64,000 nt of DNA from Pseudorhodoferax sp. Leaf267 (GTDB taxonomy: Bacteria > Pseudomonadota > Gammaproteobacteria > Burkholderiales > Burkholderiaceae_C), in NCBI RefSeq assembly GCF_001422405.1, contig NZ_LMMV01000025.1, positions 2,107-66,106 on the forward strand. Direction: 5' to 3'. The stretch's first letter is position 1. The number at the start of each line of letters is the position of its first letter. A program made the position numbers and the translations under genes. Positions 1 to 8,064 of this stretch are shown in pieces. The notes under the pieces were generated by a model. The model was not told the DNA's origin and made no database searches. It worked only from the letters and a program-made list of their open reading frames with translations.

Positions 1-272
1 CGCACCCAGCTGCTGGCGCTGCTGGTGTGCGGGCCCTGGGTCAGCGTCTGGAAGTCAAAGCGGATGCGGATGCGGCCCAGGCGGTCCATGTGGATCTCCT
101 CGGCGCCGCTGGCCTGGGTGCCCATGGCGGCACCGGCCCAGCGCTGCAGCACGCGCACCCAGCTGCTGGCGCTGCTGGTGTGCGGGCCCTGGGTCAGCGT
201 CTGGAAGTCAAAGCGGATGCGGATGCGGCCCAGGCGGTCCATGTGGATCTCCTCGGCGCCGCTGGCCTGGGT
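1..272. repeat. In-frame tandem duplication inside vgrG
   Basis: Bases 1-119 and 154-272 are identical over 119 bases, with a period of 153 bp (51 codons), so the vgrG reading frame is kept. The left copy touches the window edge and may extend further. It duplicates the first strands of the gp5-like OB fold. Confidence 0.93.
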
Positions 273-1586
273 TTCCCCTTGCGGGCCGACCACGGTGGCG
301 GTGAGCATGCCGGGGTACTCGCGCGGCGGTGCGGGCTGCGGGCGCCAGGGCACCTGGGCACGGATGGCCTCGAAGGTGTTGCCGTAGCCGGTGGCGCGGG
401 CCTGGGCGATGAGGGCGGCCGGCAGGCCCTCGCCGACATCGGCGTGGCCTAGTTGCTGCACGACCTGCTCGGCCAGGCTCTGCGGCAGGTTGTTCAGGCC
501 CGCGTGGGTGACGGCGGTGAGCACGAAGCGCTTGTCCTCTTCGGACTGGCCCAGGGCGTCCAGGGCGTCCATATCGCTCTCGGTCAGCTGGAACCAGTGG
601 CCGGCCGTGAAGCTGCGCACGGTGCTGCGGCCCTGCCAGGTCTTGTGGCGCGCCTCGACCGACTGGCGTTGCAGCAGGGCCGCGCGCGCGGCCTGCTCGG
701 TGTCTGCGTGGGCATAGGCGCCGGGCAGCGCGTAGTCCTGAAGCGCCGGGGCGTTGGCGCCGCCCCAGGCGTGCGCCGTGGGGACCTCGGCGGCCACGGC
801 GCGCTTGGCCTGGTAGTCCCAGCTCAGCACGGTGGTGCTGGCCGAGGGCAGCGTGCGCGTGGCGCCGAAGGCCTGGATGGCGTCCTGGTGCTCCTGCGCC
901 CCGCTGGCGTGGTAGCGCACGCCTGCGCCGCCCAGGGCACTGGCGCTGACGACGTCTTGCTCACAGGCCTCGCGCGAGACGCTGTCGGCCAGCAGCACCA
1001 GCGTGCCGTCGGGTGCCACGCGCATGCAGATGCCTTCGCGCGCGAGCAGGCGGGTCAGGAAGGCCAGGTCGCTCTCGCGGTACTGCACGGTGTAGCTGCG
1101 CAGGCCGGCGTTGGTGCTCGTGGCGAGGTGCTGGGCCACGCAAGGCGACCAGCGCCACGTGGCTAGCGGGTACAGCGCGAACAGGCTTTCGACGATCTCG
1201 GTGACGCTGCGCTCCTGCCAGACCTGGCTGCGCGTGGTATGGGCGAGCAGGGCCAGCCAGGGCTCCACCGTTAGGCAGTAGCGCGCGAAGCCGCCGTCGG
1301 CGCTCTCGGCGCGGGCCTCGGTGACCAGGCCACCGCGCGCGAACTCGCTGCCATCGGCCAGCCGGGTGTGCAGCTGCAGCGGCTGGCCGAGCATGGCGTG
1401 CGGGTCCAGGCCGACCTGCGTGGACAGGGTGATGAGCTGCAGCCGCCAGGGCGTGTCCAGCGCCTCTTGCAGGCTCCAGGCCTGGACGAGCAGCGCGTCC
1501 AGCGATCCATCGCCTTGCAGGCGGTACAAGCGCGTGGTGTCGGTGAGCAGGCGCTGGATCTGCGAGGGGATTGGGAGGGAAAGCAT
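1..1586 (-). CDS. vgrG: Type VI secretion spike protein VgrG (3' end outside window)
   Basis: VgrG trimers form the spike of the type VI secretion tail, built like phage gp27/gp5. The frame opens at ATG 1586-1584 and stays open to the window edge (about 528 codons seen). The N-terminal half shows the gp27-like pattern of comamonad Rhs/Vgr proteins, such as LADGSEFARGGLVTEAR, SQVWQERSVTEIVESLF and YTVQYRESDLAFLTRLLARE. The gp5-like OB fold begins around ATVVGPQGETQASGAEEIHMD. There the stretch TQASGAEEIHMDRLG to SASSWVR occurs twice, 51 residues apart, where a normal VgrG would go on to an FIPRIGQEV-like segment. The Shine-Dalgarno is poor. No other T6SS genes are visible, so it may be an orphan vgrG. 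Family confidence is high. Whether the duplicated form works is unknown. Confidence 0.88.
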   Translation of the reverse strand, partial: MLSLPIPSQIQRLLTDTTRLYRLQGDGSLDALLVQAWSLQEALDTPWRLQLITLSTQVGLDPHAMLGQPLQLHTRLADGSEFARGGLVTEARAESADGGFARYCLTVEPWLALLAHTTRSQVWQERSVTEIVESLFALYPLATWRWSPCVAQHLATSTNAGLRSYTVQYRESDLAFLTRLLAREGICMRVAPDGTLVLLADSVSREACEQDVVSASALGGAGVRYHASGAQEHQDAIQAFGATRTLPSASTTVLSWDYQAKRAVAAEVPTAHAWGGANAPALQDYALPGAYAHADTEQAARAALLQRQSVEARHKTWQGRSTVRSFTAGHWFQLTESDMDALDALGQSEEDKRFVLTAVTHAGLNNLPQSLAEQVVQQLGHADVGEGLPAALIAQARATGYGNTFEAIRAQVPWRPQPAPPREYPGMLTATVVGPQGETQASGAEEIHMDRLGRIRIRFDFQTLTQGPHTSSASSWVRVLQRWAGAAMGTQASGAEEIHMDRLGRIRIRFDFQTLTQGPHTSSASSWV

Positions 1587-1611
1587 AGGGCTGCGGCGGG
1601 CAAAGCGGCCA

Positions 1612-1662
1612 AAAGTGTATGCGAACACTTTGTTGCGACACCCCAAGTATTTCGTGAATACT
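1612..1662. repeat. Two adjacent inverted repeats between vgrG and the MocR remnant
   Basis: AAAGTGT (1612-1618) pairs with ACACTTT (1625-1631) across a 6-nt loop. AGTATT (1646-1651) pairs with AATACT (1657-1662) across a 5-nt loop. They lie in an unusually AT-rich 89-bp gap, downstream of the leftward MocR remnant and upstream of leftward vgrG. They could act as terminators, operators or both. No clean U-run follows either stem. Confidence 0.45.
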
Positions 1663-1675
1663 ACCGGTGGAAGCG

Positions 1676-2737
1676 TCAGCCGAACCCGTCGATCACCTGC
1701 GCCAGGGTCTCGAACGCCGGCCCGATCTGCGCGGGCGGCACGCTGGCATAGCCCAGCAGCAGGCCGTTGCGCGCAGCCCGCGCGCTGCTGTAGTAGCCGC
1801 TGAGCGCGCGCACCAGCACGCCGCTTTCCAGGGCTGCCTGGGCCACGGCCAGGTCGTCCTTCAGGTGCGGCAGCGCCAGCACCATGTGCAGTCCCGATTC
1901 GCCGCCCAGCACCGGCAGGCGCTCGCCGTAGCGCGCGCGCACCTGGGCCAGCAGCAGCGCGCGCCGCTCGGCGTACAGGCTGCGCTGGTGCGAGGGCGTG
2001 CAGATGATGAGCCGCGGTGGCCGCGCGCGCTGGCGCGGCCCTGGGTTCATGCCCTCGGCGTCCACCGGGATCGGCACCAGCTTCAGCCCCGAGGACAGCA
2101 GCAGGTTGCGGATGCCCCAGTAACAGGGCTCCTCAACCCAGACCTCGTCGCCCACGTCGCACAGCAGCCGGATCGCCAGGTCCACCGACTGGTGGATGCC
2201 GGTGGTCACGATCACCTGCTCGGGCTGGCAATGAGCGGCGCGCGTCACGCGCAGGTAGTCGGCCAGCGCGCGGCGCAGCGGCCGGTAGCCGCCGCCGGGC
2301 GCATAGGTCATGAGCTCGGGCCGGATCTGCTTGCACATGCGGTTCTGCAGCCGGTTCCAGGTCTTGAGCGGGAACTCGGTCACGTCCGGCACGCCGGGCA
2401 TGAAGGCGCCCCATTGCCGCTTGCCGACGCCGGCCATCTCGATGGTGCGGCGCCCGCGCCGCGACAGGCGCTGGTGGTCGCGCAGCGCGCGCCGGCCCGG
2501 CCGCGCGCCGCCGTCCAGCACGCCGTGCGGGCTGGTGTCGGCCACGTAGGTGCCGCTGCCGGTCTGCGCGTGCACATAGCCCTCGCCCAGCAACTGCTCG
2601 TAGACCTGGGTCACCGTGTTGCGGGCGATGCCCAGGTCGGCGCCGAGCGCGCGCGAGGAGGGCAGCTTCACGCCGCTGGCCAGCCGGCCCGACAGGATGG
2701 CCTGCTGCAGCAGCGCCGCCAGGCGCCGGTGGTGGGC
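1676..2737 (-). pseudogene. MocR/PdxR-type GntR-aminotransferase regulator, 5'-truncated and internally deleted
   Basis: MocR regulators join a GntR winged helix to a PLP-binding aminotransferase-like domain and usually run about 470-500 residues. Only about 350 codons remain. The winged helix is recognisable (QQAILSGRLASG, SSRALGADLGIARNTVTQVY) but begins abruptly at the junction near 2737, with no start codon or first helix. A second lesion lies near 1981-1988: TPSHQ runs straight into RSLYAERRALLL. This removes about 110 residues, including the segment that normally carries the EDDYDSEFRY motif and the PLP lysine, without breaking the frame. An internal ATG at 2671 could start a 331-residue product, but it could not bind PLP normally. 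It was probably divergent from the agmatinase now fused to its 5' side. Decay is inferred from family comparison. Confidence 0.78.
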
Positions 2738-2739
2738 TC

Positions 2740-3018
2740 GAGGTGCGCGCGCAGCTGGGCAGCGAGCCGGTCTACCTCACGTTCGACATCGACGGCATCG
2801 ACCCGGCCTGGGCGCCCGGCACCGGCACGCCCGAGGTGGGCGGGCTCACGAGCATCCAGGCACTGGAGATCGTGCGCGGCTGCCAGGGGCTGCAACTGGT
2901 CGGCGGCGACCTCGTGGAGGTGTCGCCGCCCTACGACCAGAGCGGCAACACGGCGCAGCTGGCGGCCAACCTGCTGTACGAGATGCTGTGCGTGCTGCCC
3001 GGCGTGGCGCGGCGCTGA
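2740..3018 (+). pseudogene. Agmatinase/ureohydrolase, C-terminal fragment
   Basis: Ureohydrolases of this type hydrolyse agmatine or guanidino acids to urea plus an amine, using a binuclear Mn centre. The fragment has the signature FDIDGIDPAWAPGTGTPE, whose aspartates are metal ligands, then GGLTSIQALEIVRG and DLVEVSPPYDQSGNTAQLAANLLYEML, ending at TGA 3016-3018. About 90 of the usual 310-330 residues remain, so the N-terminal two thirds, with the other metal-binding His and Asp motifs, are gone. A GTG at 2743 is the only upstream start. Homology stops at about 2737-2740, exactly where the leftward MocR gene also loses its 5' end. One deletion through a divergent promoter region explains both. 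Confidence 0.82.
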
Positions 3019-3025
3019 ACACCTG

Positions 3026-3604
3026 CTACGGGCAGCCGGCCGGCACCGCGATCTGGTGCTGCCGCGCCAGCTCCTTGGCGCGCGCCAGCACCCTGGGCTC
3101 GGTGAAGCGCGGCCCCAGCACCAGCGCGATGAACTTGTGGTCCACCGGCGCCGTGGCCCCTTCGGCCGCCTGGAACAGCGCGGCCACCATCACCGGGCTT
3201 TTGCACGAGACGCGGATCACGTCCCGGTAGTAGGCGCGCCACAAGCGGCCGAACACGATGGGGTTGAGCTCGCGCGTGATGATCCACTCGTCGAACGCGT
3301 ATTGCCAGTACTTCACCAGGTAGGCGAACTGCGCTGGCTCGGGCATCTCGGTCAGCGTCCAGAAGCGCGCGGGCATGGACGCGCGCAGCGCGTTGAAGCC
3401 CACGCGCAGGTTGCGGAAGGTATCGGCACGCGAGGCCAGCAGCGTGAACGACAGGCCCACGAAGGCCACGGTGGCCGAGCAGGCCAGGATCATGGCCGTC
3501 AGCAGCGGCAGGCTGAGCCAGCCGAAAAACACCTGCGACCCACCGGCCGGCGCCGGGGCACTGGCGGCGATCTGGGCGATGGCGGGAACGGCGGCCGAAG
3601 TCAT
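3026..3604 (-). CDS. Conserved hypothetical protein with one N-terminal membrane segment
   Basis: This 192-residue protein is not one I recognise. An Ala/Pro-rich N-terminus is followed by a hydrophobic stretch around residues 28-55 (LSLPLLTAMILACSATVAFV), then a mostly charged or aromatic remainder with several Trp and Tyr (FWTLTEMPEPAQFAYLVKYW, RLWRAYYRDVIRV). It looks like a membrane-anchored protein with its bulk on one face. The start ATG 3604-3602 fits the start of the hydrophobic-domain pattern. It converges on the agmatinase fragment, with 7 bp between their ends. No function is proposed. Confidence 0.6.
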   Translation of the reverse strand: MTSAAVPAIAQIAASAPAPAGGSQVFFGWLSLPLLTAMILACSATVAFVGLSFTLLASRADTFRNLRVGFNALRASMPARFWTLTEMPEPAQFAYLVKYWQYAFDEWIITRELNPIVFGRLWRAYYRDVIRVSCKSPVMVAALFQAAEGATAPVDHKFIALVLGPRFTEPRVLARAKELARQHQIAVPAGCP

Positions 3605-3660
3605 GGCAGGTGCGTGGAGCGTCCAAAAAAGTGGCCACCAGCGGCCGCTTGGCAGTCATA

Positions 3661-4092
3661 TTAACTGGTTGTTTGTACAGTGTCACGCGTTGGTAAGGCG
3701 CCCGATCCAATGCTTACGCGTGGTTGCACGCAGACTGTGCAGCGGCGCCACAGCGTCACGAAACCGCTGTCCACCGGTTGGTCGATCAGGTCTTTCAAAT
3801 GCATCACCAGGCCGTTGCCGTCCGGGTGCGGCCGGGCGCGCGGCAGCACCCGGCCCTCGGCGCGGGTGGCGCGGATCTGCTCCACGCCCACCTCGTGCAA
3901 CTTGGCTGCGAAATCGCGCCACAGCTTGCGCGAACCGCGGCCCATGAGGCCGTGGACCCAGACCACATTCGGGCTCTCCCAGTTGAGCGTGCAGACCAGT
4001 TGGTAGTCGCTCATGGGCGCTGCGTCGTCCTGCAGGTAAAAGCGCGCGATGCCGGTGGTCGTCCCGGCGGGCATGAACTGGATGCGGATCAT
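3661..4092 (-). CDS. Hypothetical protein
   Basis: This is a 143-residue protein of unknown family starting MIRIQFMPAGTTTGIARFYL. The frame is open upstream to 4332, but the upstream part is low-complexity Arg/Ala-rich and looks non-coding, so ATG 4092-4090 is preferred. No clear Shine-Dalgarno precedes it. The centre (NWESPNVVWVHGLMGRGSRKLWRDFAAKL) looks globular and the C-terminus (WRRCTVCVQPRVSIGSGALP) is less convincing. There are no signal peptide or membrane segments. It sits alone, in the same leftward orientation as its neighbours. This could be a real accessory gene or the remnant of one. Confidence 0.42.
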   Translation of the reverse strand: MIRIQFMPAGTTTGIARFYLQDDAAPMSDYQLVCTLNWESPNVVWVHGLMGRGSRKLWRDFAAKLHEVGVEQIRATRAEGRVLPRARPHPDGNGLVMHLKDLIDQPVDSGFVTLWRRCTVCVQPRVSIGSGALPTRDTVQTTS

Positions 4093-4259
4093 GGAGATGG
4101 ATCGGTGCTGGCGTGGCACATGGGAGATGCCGGCGCGCGTACGGTAGCGAGTCTGGCGCGCGCAGGCCAGCGAGCTCTTGGCAGTTGCGCGGCCTGCGCG
4201 TGCGTAGGGCGCGGGTGTGTGCCATTTGTCGCAGACCGCGCAGCGGGCGCGTGCGGGCT

Positions 4260-5144
4260 TTACGGCGCCACGGCCGCTGCCATGTGGTGCAGCAGGCCCT
4301 CGACCAGCACGTTGTGCACGTCCGCGCGCCACACGCCATAGGCCTCGGACTGCGCCGCCACGCCCGCCAGCGGCCGAAAGACCACGCCCTGCAGGGCGCA
4401 GCGCTGCATGGCCTGCGGCACCAGCCCCACCCCCAGGCCCTGCGCCACCATGGACACCACGGCCAGCCAGTGCCGCACCTCGTGGCGCACCTCGGGCAGG
4501 AAGCCGGCCTGCGCGCAGATCGCCAGGATGCGCTCGTGGTAGTCGGGCGAGGCGGCGCGCGAGAACAGCACGAAGGGTTCATCGCGCAGCGTGGCGGGCG
4601 CGAGCCGCTTGCCCGCCGCCAGCGCATGGCCCTGCGGCAGGCAGGCAACGAAGGACTCGCTGAGCAGCAGCCGGGCCTGCAGGTCTCCCGGCAGGCGCGC
4701 CGTGTGCATGAAGCCCAGGTCCAGCCGGTCGTGCAGCAGGTCGGTGATCTGTTCGGCCGAGTTCAATTCCATGAGGCTGATGCGCACGCCCGCGTGCCGG
4801 GCCTGGAACGCGCGCAGTGCCTGCGGCATGCCGCGGTACAGCATGGCACCGACGAAGCCGATGCGCAGCCGCCCGGCCGAGCCCGCGGCCACGTCTCGCG
4901 CCTCCAGCGCGGCCTCCTCGGCCTGGCGCAGCAGCCGGCGTGCCGATGCGCGCAGCGCCTGGCCGGCCGGCGTGAGCCGCACGCCCTTGCTGTTGCGCTC
5001 GAACAGCCGCGCGCCCACGGCGTCTTCCAGCTGACGGATCGCCACCGACAGCGGCGGCTGCGAGATCGCCAGCCGCTGGGCCGCGTGGCCGAAGTGCAGC
5101 TCGTCGGCCAGCACCGAGAAATAGCGCAGGTGGCGCAGTTCCAT
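4260..5144 (-). CDS. LysR-family transcriptional regulator of the CoA-catabolic cluster
   Basis: This 294-residue LysR regulator has an N-terminal winged helix (MELRHLRYFSVLADELHFGH, AQRLAISQPPLSVAIRQLE, about residues 1-65) and a C-terminal effector-binding domain. Family alignment starts at MELRHLRYF, so ATG 5144-5142 is preferred over the in-frame ATG at 5189. The longer start would also run through the putative operator at 5146-5162. It is divergent from the acyl-CoA dehydrogenase gene at 5249, the classic layout for a LysR regulator controlling its neighbour and itself. The ligand is probably an acid or CoA-related intermediate of the adjacent pathway, which is inference. Confidence 0.9.
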   Translation of the reverse strand: MELRHLRYFSVLADELHFGHAAQRLAISQPPLSVAIRQLEDAVGARLFERNSKGVRLTPAGQALRASARRLLRQAEEAALEARDVAAGSAGRLRIGFVGAMLYRGMPQALRAFQARHAGVRISLMELNSAEQITDLLHDRLDLGFMHTARLPGDLQARLLLSESFVACLPQGHALAAGKRLAPATLRDEPFVLFSRAASPDYHERILAICAQAGFLPEVRHEVRHWLAVVSMVAQGLGVGLVPQAMQRCALQGVVFRPLAGVAAQSEAYGVWRADVHNVLVEGLLHHMAAAVAP

Positions 5145-5145
5145 G

Positions 5146-5162
5146 GATACGAATTCCCTATC
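5146..5162. promoter_or_regulatory. Candidate LysR operator
   Basis: GATA (5146-5149), nine bases, TATC (5159-5162) gives a dyad with the T-N11-A spacing of LysR binding sites. It abuts the preferred start of the leftward LysR gene and lies about 90 bp from the divergent acyl-CoA dehydrogenase start, so it could serve autoregulation. Confidence 0.4.
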
Positions 5163-5248
5163 GATCAAGTCATGAACGATATTGGACACGCATCGTTGCC
5201 GGCAGCACCATCGCGTTTTCCCCCGAGCCTTGCACGCAGGAGACCCGC

Positions 5249-6943
5249 ATGAGCCACGCCCCCGCCGCCCATCCGATCCCGGACCGCCACGGCCAGAACC
5301 TGTTCACCACCGACCTGGAACTGCAGGGCCTGCTGGCGCTGTACCTGCCTGACGCGCTGCGCCGCCACATGCAGCCCCACTTCGAGCGCCTGGGCGCATT
5401 GGCTGGCAGCCGGCTGGACGAGCTGGCCGGCGTCGCCGACCACAACCCCCCGGTGCTCGAATCGCGCACGCGCACCGGGCTGGACGAGCAGCGCATCGTC
5501 AAGCACCCGGCCTACGTGGAGATGGAGCGCCTGGCGCTCAGCGAATTCGGCCTGGGCGCCATGTCGCACCGCGACGAGACGCTGGGCTGGCAAGGCAAGA
5601 TGCCGCCACTCGTCAAGTACGTGCTGACCTACCTCTTCGTGCAGGCCGAGTTCGGCCTGTGCTGCCCGGTCTCGATGACCGATTCGCTCACGCGCACACT
5701 CAAGAAATTCGGCGACGTCGAGCTCGTGGCCCGCTACCTGCCGCGCCTGACCTCGCTGGATTTCGACGAACTGGCCCAGGGCGCGATGTTCATGACCGAG
5801 CAGGCGGCCGGCTCCGACATCGCCGCCACGCAGACGCGCGCCACGCCGCTGGCCGACGGCAGCTGGGCGCTGACCGGCGACAAGTGGTTCTGCTCCAACC
5901 CCGACGCCGATTTCGCGATGGTGCTGGCCCGGCCCGACGATGCGCCGGCCGGCATCAAGGGCGTCTCGCTGTTCCTGCTGCCGCGCCGGCTCGACGACGG
6001 CCGGCTGAACCACTACCGCATCGTGCGGCTCAAGCACAAGCTGGGTACGCGCTCCATGGCCTCGGGCGAGATCACGCTCGAGGGCGCGGTGGCCTACCTG
6101 GTGGGCGAGCGCGGCCGCGGCTTCGTGCAGATGGCCGACATGGTCAACAACTCGCGGCTGTCCAACGGCGTGCGCGCCGCCGGCCTGATGCGCCGCGCCG
6201 TGGCCGAGGCCGAGTACATCGCCAGCCAGCGCCAGGCCTTCGGCAGGCGCCTGGCCGACATGCCGCTCATGCAGCGGCAGCTCGACAAGCTGCGCCTGCC
6301 GTCCGAGCAGGCGCGCAGCATGGTGTTCCAGACCGCGCTGGCGCTGGCGCGTTCGGACGCGGGCGAAGAGGGCGCCTACCCGCTGCTGCGCATCCTCACG
6401 CCGCTCATCAAGTTCCGCGCCTGCCGCGATGCGCGCAAGGTCACGGGCGACGCCATGGAGGTGCGCGGCGGCTGCGGCTACATCGAGGAATGGGCCGACC
6501 CGCGCCTCGTGCGCGACGCGCACCTGGGCTCGATCTGGGAAGGCACCAGCAACATCGTGGCGCTCGACGTGGTCCGCGCCATCCAGCGCGAAGGCGCGCT
6601 GGCCGTGCTGCAGCAGCACTTCGAGGCGCTGCTGGGCGACGCCGGCCTGGCGCCGGCCTTCGCGCAGGCACTGCAGGGCGCGCTGGACCGGGCTGCCGCG
6701 CTCGCTCAGACGGCTGCGGCTGACGGTGGCCACGTGTTGGCGCGCCAGGCTGCATCGGGCCTGTACCACTGCGTGAGCGCCATCGCCATGGCCCACGAGG
6801 CGCAGCGCAGCGGCTCGGCCGACCGGCTGCGCTGGGCCCAGCTGGTGCTGCTGCACCGCGTGCTGCCGCGCGACCCGCTGGCGGTGGGCGACATCCCGGC
6901 GGACTGGGCGTTGGCGGCCAGCGCCGTGCCGGCTTGCGCCTGA
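5249..6943 (+). CDS. Acyl-CoA dehydrogenase, AidB-like subfamily
   Basis: This 564-residue flavin-dependent acyl-CoA dehydrogenase would oxidise an acyl-CoA to its 2,3-enoyl form. The FAD/substrate motif (MFMTEQAAGSDIAATQTRA) lies around residue 190. The C-terminal helical domain carries GGCGYIEEW, then RDAHLGSIWEGTSNIVALDV, where the Glu of WEGT is at the usual catalytic-base position. Length and the GSIWEGTSNI motif match the longer AidB-like branch rather than medium-chain enzymes. A good Shine-Dalgarno (CAGGAG) precedes ATG 5249. It heads a rightward group with a Bug binding protein, a thioesterase and a CoA transferase, which suggests uptake and CoA-dependent breakdown of an organic acid. 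The substrate cannot be read from sequence. Confidence 0.92.
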   Translation: MSHAPAAHPIPDRHGQNLFTTDLELQGLLALYLPDALRRHMQPHFERLGALAGSRLDELAGVADHNPPVLESRTRTGLDEQRIVKHPAYVEMERLALSEFGLGAMSHRDETLGWQGKMPPLVKYVLTYLFVQAEFGLCCPVSMTDSLTRTLKKFGDVELVARYLPRLTSLDFDELAQGAMFMTEQAAGSDIAATQTRATPLADGSWALTGDKWFCSNPDADFAMVLARPDDAPAGIKGVSLFLLPRRLDDGRLNHYRIVRLKHKLGTRSMASGEITLEGAVAYLVGERGRGFVQMADMVNNSRLSNGVRAAGLMRRAVAEAEYIASQRQAFGRRLADMPLMQRQLDKLRLPSEQARSMVFQTALALARSDAGEEGAYPLLRILTPLIKFRACRDARKVTGDAMEVRGGCGYIEEWADPRLVRDAHLGSIWEGTSNIVALDVVRAIQREGALAVLQQHFEALLGDAGLAPAFAQALQGALDRAAALAQTAAADGGHVLARQAASGLYHCVSAIAMAHEAQRSGSADRLRWAQLVLLHRVLPRDPLAVGDIPADWALAASAVPACA

Positions 6944-6970
6944 GACGACTTGAACATCCAGGGGCCGCAG

Positions 6971-7008
6971 AGCCCTCACCCCAACCCTCTCCCAGGGGGA
7001 GAGGGAGC
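6971..7008. repeat. Dispersed palindromic intergenic repeat, copy 1
   Basis: CCCTCTCCC (6985-6993) and GGGAGAGGG (6997-7005) form a 9-bp stem with a 3-nt loop, preceded by AGCCCTCACCCCAA. A second copy with the same flank is at 28354-28400. It resembles a REP-type element and lies between the dehydrogenase stop and the Bug gene. Confidence 0.75.
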
Positions 7009-7040
7009 AAGAACCCCACCCGTTTGAATCTGGAGACCCC

Positions 7041-8009
7041 ATGCGCATCCTCGCCACCCTGCTGACCGCCGCGCTGCTCGCCGCCATGCCCGCCGCCCAG
7101 GCCCAGTCCTTCCCCGACAAGCCCGTCATGCTGGTCGTGCCCTTCCCGCCCGGCGGCCCCACCGACGCCATGGCCCGCACGCTGGCCGCCGAGATGAAGG
7201 ACAAGCTCGGCCAGCCCATGATCGTGGAGAACCGTGCCGGCGCGGGCGGCAACATCGGTGCCGACTTCGTGGCGCGCGCGCCGGCCGACGGCCAGACCCT
7301 GCTGTTCGGCACCTCGGGCCCGCTGGCCATCAACGCCAGCCTGTACCGCAAGTCCACCTACGACCCGGTCAAGAGCTTTGCGCCCGTGATCCAGGTCGGC
7401 CATCTGCCCAACATCCTGGTCGTGCACCCCGGCGTGCCGGCCAAGGACGTGAAGGAACTCGTCGCCTATGCCAAGGCCAACCCCGGCAAGCTCAGCTACG
7501 CCTCGTCGGGCAACGGCGCTTCGTCGCACCTGGCCGGCGTGCTGTTCAACGAGAAGGCCGGCGTGGACCTGCAGCACATTCCCTACAAGGGCACGGGCCC
7601 GGCGCTCAACGACCTGCTGGGCGGCCAGGTGGCGATGAGCTTCACCGACGTGCTGACCGCACTGCCCTATGTGAAGGCCGGCAAGCTGCGCGCGCTGGGC
7701 ATCGCCACGGCCACGCGCTCGCAGGCGCTGCCGCAGCTGCCCACCATCGCCGAGCAGGGCGTACCGGGCTACGACGTGAGCGTGTTCTTCGGCATCGTGG
7801 CGCCCGCCGGCACGCCGCCCGAGCGCATCGCCAAGCTCAACCAGGCCTTCGTCGAGGTGCTGGCCAGCCCCAAGGTCAAGGAGCTGTTCGCTGCCCAGGG
7901 CCTGGAGAGCGCACCCGACCATGCGCCGGCGCAACTCGCCCGGTTCATCGTGGCGCAGAAAGCCAGCTGGGCCGGCGTGGTCAAGCAGTCCGGCGCGCAG
8001 CTCGATTGA
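7041..8009 (+). CDS. Bug-family (TctC-like) periplasmic solute-binding protein
   Basis: Bug proteins are periplasmic receptors for carboxylated or amidated small molecules. They are abundant in Burkholderiales and often lack cognate transporter genes. This 322-residue protein has a signal peptide (residues 1-22, ending AAQAQS) and then the family motif YPxxP-like SFPDKPVMLVVPFPPGGPTD. Later Bug signatures are GAGGNIGADFVARAPADG, YKGTGPALNDLLGGQV and the C-terminal KASWAGVVKQSG. ATG 7041 has a CTGGAG Shine-Dalgarno. Position between an acyl-CoA dehydrogenase and a thioesterase/CoA transferase pair suggests it binds the acid the cluster degrades. No membrane subunits (TctA/TctB) are nearby. Confidence 0.93.
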   Translation: MRILATLLTAALLAAMPAAQAQSFPDKPVMLVVPFPPGGPTDAMARTLAAEMKDKLGQPMIVENRAGAGGNIGADFVARAPADGQTLLFGTSGPLAINASLYRKSTYDPVKSFAPVIQVGHLPNILVVHPGVPAKDVKELVAYAKANPGKLSYASSGNGASSHLAGVLFNEKAGVDLQHIPYKGTGPALNDLLGGQVAMSFTDVLTALPYVKAGKLRALGIATATRSQALPQLPTIAEQGVPGYDVSVFFGIVAPAGTPPERIAKLNQAFVEVLASPKVKELFAAQGLESAPDHAPAQLARFIVAQKASWAGVVKQSGAQLD

Positions 8010-8064
8010 GCGGCCGCGGCACTCGGTTACCCTGCGGATTCGTTCGTTTTCTACTTCCCGCCAG

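Noticed and set aside
1-272. CRISPR or phage-type repeat array
   Set aside because: Two copies only, 119 bp long, in frame within vgrG; better explained as gene-internal duplication.
1667-3664. 665-codon open frame on the plus strand across mocR, speB and the unknown membrane gene
   Set aside because: It is antisense to recognisable protein families and has the Gln/His/Arg-rich composition produced by the opposite strand of high-GC genes.
5145-5189. Longer LysR start at 5189
   Set aside because: The extra 15 residues are not family-like and would place the putative operator inside the coding region.
5165-7357. 730-codon minus-strand frame over the acyl-CoA dehydrogenase
   Set aside because: No family features; the plus strand encodes a complete dehydrogenase with catalytic motifs.
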